A stretch of 64,000 nt of DNA from positions 24,963,744 to 25,027,743 of the forward strand of contig CM032123.1 of assembly GCA_018894105.1 (NCBI GenBank), in the 5' to 3' direction. The notes below the pieces were generated by a model that was not told where the DNA came from, ran no database searches, and worked only from the letters and a program-made list of their open reading frames with translations. The number at the start of each line of letters is the position of its first letter. The first letter of the stretch is position 1. The translations under genes were made by a program, and so were the position numbers. Shown here piece by piece: positions 59,767-64,000 of this stretch. Source of the DNA: Jacaranda mimosifolia. Its lineage: Eukaryota; Streptophyta; Magnoliopsida; Lamiales; Bignoniaceae.

Positions 59767-59938
59767 GAAATCAAATGAGAAAGTCACAAATGTGTCTAGC
59801 CAACACTTGACCTCCAAAAGTGAAAATCAACACAAAAAAGAAAAACATGCCAAAGATACTACTTAAGCTAACTAGAGAGTAATAAACAAGTTCTAGACAT
59901 AAATCATACTATCTACCGCTATCCCAAACTATGTATTT

Positions 59939-60157
59939 TCATTCATACAGAGGTGTTTCTATTAACTCCTCTGCTATAATCTCTACCCCAATTTCAGGAT
60001 CCTTCTCATATTCTCTAACAGTAATGTTGATCGGAATGGTGGGATCTAGCATCAACAGATCCTCTTCGGGGTATCGCTCGGTGTCGCTCAAAATGCGGCG
60101 ACTGAAAATAGGGGATAGACAAGGATCCACTAAACCAAATGAGGCAAAATTCTCCAT
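59939..60157 (-). CDS. Unrecognised 72-residue acidic ORF next to an LTR
   Basis: ATG-started frame on the minus strand, directly downstream of LTR R/U5-like sequence. The protein is acidic, not low-complexity, with a proline-containing N-terminal part (DPCLSPIFSRR), a middle DTERYPEEDLLMLDP, and a helical acidic end (EIGVEIIAEELIETP). I do not recognise it. It could be an accessory or gag-leader ORF of a retroelement, or the last exon of a captured gene. Sequence up to about its first codons is shared with the LTR at 55900-58203; the rest is not. Confidence 0.4.
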   Translation of the reverse strand: MENFASFGLVDPCLSPIFSRRILSDTERYPEEDLLMLDPTIPINITVREYEKDPEIGVEIIAEELIETPLYE

Positions 60158-60159
60158 CT

Positions 60160-61100
60160 TAAGGATCTATCAACATGCCTTAAGTTCAGATTTAAAGGCT
60201 AAAAAATTACCTTTTGAAGAAAAATGTAAGGAGTGAAGAAGATCTTCCAATGGACACTCCTAAATCAAGATCAACTAGCTTCTCTTCCTTGATTCGATTT
60301 CTCCACACAAAGGCCTCCAAAAATCAGAAACTTTTGCACACAAATTGACCTCCAATACAACATCTTGATGGCTGAAAACAAGGAGGAAAATAGCTCCAAT
60401 TATCACCCAAAGAAGCTCCAAAATCGACCACTATAGGAAGGTTCAATCTCCACAGACCTAGGAAGATCTCTCAAATCCTCACACTCTTTGCTAGAGAAGA
60501 GATGAAGAAGAATATGATAGGAGTGGTGGGTTTTGGGATGACGAGAGAGAGGAGGAAATCTAGGAGGTAGTTACTTAACACATGAGTTGTACTACCTTTT
60601 GGAGGGAAAGATGAAAGCTCTCATTAAGCATGGTATGGCCGGCCATATGGTCTATTTATAGGAGAGGATGGAAGCTTTTAGAGGCTTCCATCACACGATC
60701 CACACAAGTGCCAACTTGTCAACTTGCTAGATTCTCATCTAGCTTGAATTTGGATTTTTAATTTCACAAATTAAAAAATGCCAACTCATTTAATTTAAAT
60801 GGACTCTTCCATTTGATTTCCCTCCGAAACTTGAATTCCTTATATAATTAACTAAACTCTTTAATTTAATTAATTTAACTTAACTCCTTAAGTTTAGTTA
60901 ACTTAACTCTTTAAGTAGACTTGACTAATTAAATGTCATAATGGCACCAATTAAATTAACTTTTTAATTTAATTGGCCTAATTTAACTCTTTAAATTATT
61001 TTGATTAATTTAACACTTAAATTAATCAAGCCAAAATGACTAATTAATAATTAGTCAACTTCTCTCCCTAGGCAAAAACACCCATTAAGTAATTTTCTAC
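60160..61100 (-). repeat. Truncated LTR of the minus-strand copia element
   Basis: Homologous to part of the LTR at 55900-58203, including the U3 part with many TTAATTTAATT-like words, the GGCCGGCCATA motif, and a TATA box CTATAAATAG (60651-60661). Its U3 start is missing: integrase coding sequence runs into it at about 61100. Confidence 0.7.
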
Positions 61101-61752
61101 CCAAAGACTCTTTTGGATATCCTACAAACTTGCACAAGGTGGATCTCGCATCCAACTTGTCTCCCACTAGTCTCTTGACATATGCAGAAGACCCCTAAAC
61201 TCTTAGATAAGAGTAAGAGGGTGATTTGCCATACCACATCTTATGTGGTGTCTTGGGCTCCAACGTTAGAGGTATTGAGTTTAGTATCTTTACCTCAATT
61301 CTAAGGCAAATCCCCAAAAGGAAATAGGCACATCGACGAAGCTCATCATGGAATGTACCATGTCCAACAAGGTGCGATTTATCCTTTCAGCCACTCCATT
61401 ATATTAGGGAGAGGCTGGATGGATTTCATAGTGAGAGAGTCTTATTCTCTTTTAGATAACCCAAGAACTTAGTACTTAAGTACTCCCCTTCTTGATCCGA
61501 TTGAAAAGTTTTAATAGTAAATCCTTGTTGCTTTTCTACTTCATTCTTATACTCTTTGAACCTTTCAAAAGCTTTGAACTTGTACTTCATAAGATACACA
61601 TGTCTTAACCGACTGTGATCATCGATGAAGATAATGAAGTAAGAATAGCCTCTTTCTACACAAACTCTTAGTGGCCCACATACTTCCATGTGGATCAAAT
61701 TCAAAGGACTTATGGAACGCTCCATTTGTCCTAAAAAAGTAGTCTTGGTCAT
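61101..61752 (-). pseudogene. copia integrase remnant, cut at its C-terminus
   Basis: Integrase core with HMEVCGPL (the first Asp, normally H-x-D-x-CGP, reads E), FIDDHSR, and QSDQEGEY (second Asp kept). After a stop near 61426 the catalytic Glu motif GVAERINRTLLD (about 61395-61360) and the FWGFAL helix follow, then FVGYPKESLG near 61125. Beyond this the sequence becomes LTR. Confidence 0.82.
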
Positions 61753-61821
61753 TTTTCTTTTTAAACAGGATTTACAAGTAGGAAGATCCTCTATGCCACT
61801 AACATTTAGTGTTTTGAGGGC

Positions 61822-62380
61822 TTATGCCAAAGATAGGAATTTTAACTTTCTTTTGTTGCCTTGAATGTGCATAAGTGATGGTTGGGAATTTGATATGTAT
61901 AATCCATTGTCTGAAGTACCACATGCAATTAAAGAACCTTTCTTTATTGCTTTCAATTTCCCATCACTAATTGAAAAATAATATCCTTCAGAATCTAGGA
62001 CAGAAATTGAAATGATATTCTTCACAAGATTAGGTACATAAAAGCATGGATCTAATACAATATAGGAATTCCTTAAGTCCAACTTGACAACACCTTCAAC
62101 TTTGGCCTCAATCTTTGTGCCATTGCCCAGGCGGAGGATCATATCTCCATCACTAAGCGTCATTTTTCTTTCCATCTCCTTTAACGAATTACAAAGGTGA
62201 GAATCACATACGGTATCAAATACCCATGAGGAAGAATTTGTAATTAAGTGCACTTCAATGAACAACATTACCTTTCCAAGGGTTGTAAGGTACTCCTTGC
62301 AGTTGCTCTTCCAATGCACTGTTTCACCACAATAGAAACATGTGGCATCCTTTTTGTCCTTTTTCTTTTTATTCTTGACT
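61822..62380 (-). pseudogene. copia zinc knuckle and protease remnant
   Basis: The knuckle CFYCGETVHWKSNC is at about 62305-62350 (minus strand). The protease motif reads WVFDTVCDSHLC, where intact copia elements have D-T/S-G-A/C, so the active-site Gly is lost. The typical VLDPCFYVPNLVKNIISIS segment and GAG-pre-integrase (SNGLY-like DNGLYIS) follow. A stop lies at 61822. Confidence 0.82.
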
Positions 62381-62393
62381 CATCTAAAGGGCT

Positions 62394-63098
62394 TTAATGG
62401 TTGTTTCCCTTTCGAAGAAGAACCTTTCTTCTTACATAGCTTCTTCTTGCTCTAGGGCCTTTAGACTTGAAAGAAGATACAATCATCAAAAGCCTGTCCT
62501 TTTTCATTATCGCCTCAGTGGTTACCAACATATTAACTAATTCGTTAATTGTAACCTCTTGTTTTGACATATTGAAGTTCATAACGAATTGGTCAAATGA
62601 ACTTGGTAATGATTGGATGATCAAATCCATATAGAGGTCATTGTCCATGACCATATTTAATTGAGCAAGTTGCTTGCTCAATAAGACCAATCATTTTAAG
62701 GCCATGTCATGGACACTTGCCCCTTCAATCATTCTTGTCCTAAAGAGCTCTCTGGATAACGTGTAATGGTCATATCTTGGTTGCACCCTATACAACTCTT
62801 ATAGGTGCATATAAATCAAAGAAGCACTTTTCATGTTCTCATTAGATTTTTGAAGCTCATTGGACATTGATGCCATCATGAGGCAACGGGTTTGAAGACC
62901 ATATTCTACCCATTTTGCCAATGCTTCGTAGGCCTCATTGTTGGCATCTTCACTAACGGTATTCGGTGGACTTTGAGTAAGGACATAAGTTCTCTTTTTG
63001 AAGTCAAGAATTATTTTGAGGTTTCTTAACCAATCGTGGCAGTTAGGCTCAGTAAGTTTATTGATTTCTAAAATTATGCTAAGTGGATTCTTTGCCAT
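62394..63098 (-). pseudogene. copia gag remnant (minus strand)
   Basis: The likely natural start is the ATG at 63098 (MAKNPLSIILEINKLTEPN), not the earlier in-frame ATG at 63194. A UBN2-type gag region follows: W-L-R-N near residue 22, ALAKW further on. A stop at 62799 and a shift near 62690 split it. The second part (62394-62690) has the SLPSSFDQFVMNFN motif and INELVNML helix typical of copia gag. Confidence 0.82.
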
Positions 63099-64000
63099 TG
63101 ATTGAGATTTCAAAAATCTACAAAAGTGAGAAAGAAAATATAAGCATATGATTGAATTTGATATTTGAAAACATGTTAATGGACTTTCAAGCATGTTTTT
63201 CTCCCACTATCAAATTTCTGACCCTCTTAGGAATTTGGAAAATAGCATTTTCTAGTGAGAATCAAGGTCCAAAGGCATCATTTGTGGACCCACGACTCGT
63301 GAGAAATCCATAAAAGATCCTAAGGCAAGTAACTATGACTAATTGCATCTCTATGCAACCCTTAATTTGTTTTGCCTCACTTTTCATGTATACCCATGAC
63401 TCGTGCGACATCTACACTACTTAGTGTTAAGTCATACCTAGCAATCAATCTTTAATTATAAACTCCACTATGATCATTCTAAGACTCATGAGACAATGTC
63501 ATGGTGAGTTTTAAATTAAAGTACATCATATGCTGAGTGAGTGATCATAGCTTTCCTCTAATGAAGTGTCCCACGACTCGTGAGCCAACACTAAATTTGG
63601 GTATCATCTCATGTCACGTCCTATTGGTAGAAGGCTTGGATTAATTAAAACTCATTTTAATTTGTATCCAACTTGACTTAATATTATTTTGAACTTAAAG
63701 CCTTCTAAGTTGAGGGTTTTTCTTGCTTTGAAAGATCTCATCATTTCATCTTCTTATTTAGGTTATGTATATCCTAACCATGCATGTCATACATCAATAG
63801 AATAAAGAAAGCATAAATAAGTAAATATGCCTAGCATGCACTTAGGGTGGGATGACCATGAGCCTTAACCAAATAGTGCATTTAGAGCCATAGGTGCACT
63901 ACTTAGTTGATTTTAAGTGGGTTGATTAAATCATATCTATACATGAATATATCCCATATATACATAGGTCTTCAAGCCTCATCGATCCTCTTGGCTCCTT
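63099..64000 (-). repeat. copia leader region with CGACTCGTGAG repeats
   Basis: Non-coding. Four copies of a CCCACGACTCGTGAG-like word occur at about 63290, 63394, 63480 and 63570 (spacing about 84-104 bp). This probably is the untranslated leader of the minus-strand copia element; its LTR was not reached. Confidence 0.55.

Larger units (their letters stand above)
61101..63098 (-). mobile_element. Ty1/copia element, minus strand, internally deleted
   Basis: Gag, zinc knuckle, protease and integrase are present in copia order on the minus strand. RT and RNase H are absent: the integrase C-terminal motif (FVGYPKESLG) is followed within about 25 bp by LTR U3 sequence. The leader and the other LTR would lie beyond 63098, partly outside the window. 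Confidence 0.85.

Noticed and set aside
63285..63590. CRISPR-like array
   Set aside because: Four imperfect, unevenly spaced words in eukaryotic retroelement DNA; no repeat-spacer structure or cas genes.

Overview
The window is nuclear DNA of a flowering plant, most likely a eudicot. It is AT-rich, has one intron-rich gene with ordinary GT-AG introns, and is otherwise filled with plant-type mobile DNA: Ty1/copia and Ty3/gypsy LTR elements, LINE fragments, Mutator-, hAT- and Tourist-type DNA elements, and an endogenous pararetrovirus. No rRNA or tRNA gene, CRISPR array or bacterial-style operon was seen. The species cannot be named from the sequence.

Layout. 1-4060: gene-poor, with one MITE-like inverted repeat. 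4064-11242: a decayed Ty1/copia element (truncated 5' LTR, gag, broken pol, full 1.39 kb 3' LTR). A 139-bp piece of host DNA is present on both sides of it. 12970-35700: the only clear host gene, on the minus strand. It is a stand-alone 5'-3' exonuclease of the FEN / DNA polymerase I N-terminal type. I could assemble 14 coding exons in one continuous frame (388 codons plus stop) and one uncertain first exon. Its introns hold a LINE tail, three Tourist-like MITEs, a 1.48 kb element with a 9-bp target duplication and a 1.03 kb hAT-like element. 35772-36329: another inverted-repeat element. 38018-39520: a 5'-truncated LINE (minus).

40690-46970: an endogenous caulimovirid (pararetrovirus). Movement-protein, coat-protein, protease, RT, RNase H and second-ORF pieces are all present, but five blocks alternate in strand. 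The leader side still has a TATA box and a tRNA-Met primer site. 48564-50799: a 2.24 kb foldback element with a perfect 10-bp target duplication. 51731-52218: a very young 244-bp tandem duplication.

52770-55700: a deleted Ty3/gypsy element (primer site, gag and a protease end; no RT or integrase seen), ending in imperfect tandem repeats. 55900-64000: nested copia-type DNA: a minus-strand LTR, a plus-strand solo-type LTR, and a minus-strand copia element whose integrase runs straight into a truncated LTR. A 72-codon ORF with its own poly(A) signal lies beside that LTR.

The exonuclease gene probably acts in organelle DNA maintenance, judged by its plant homologues. Everything else is a record of insertion, deletion and inversion. 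The most unusual structures are the strand-switching pararetrovirus, the foldback element, the flank duplication around the first copia element, and a decayed second copy of the exonuclease's last exon.
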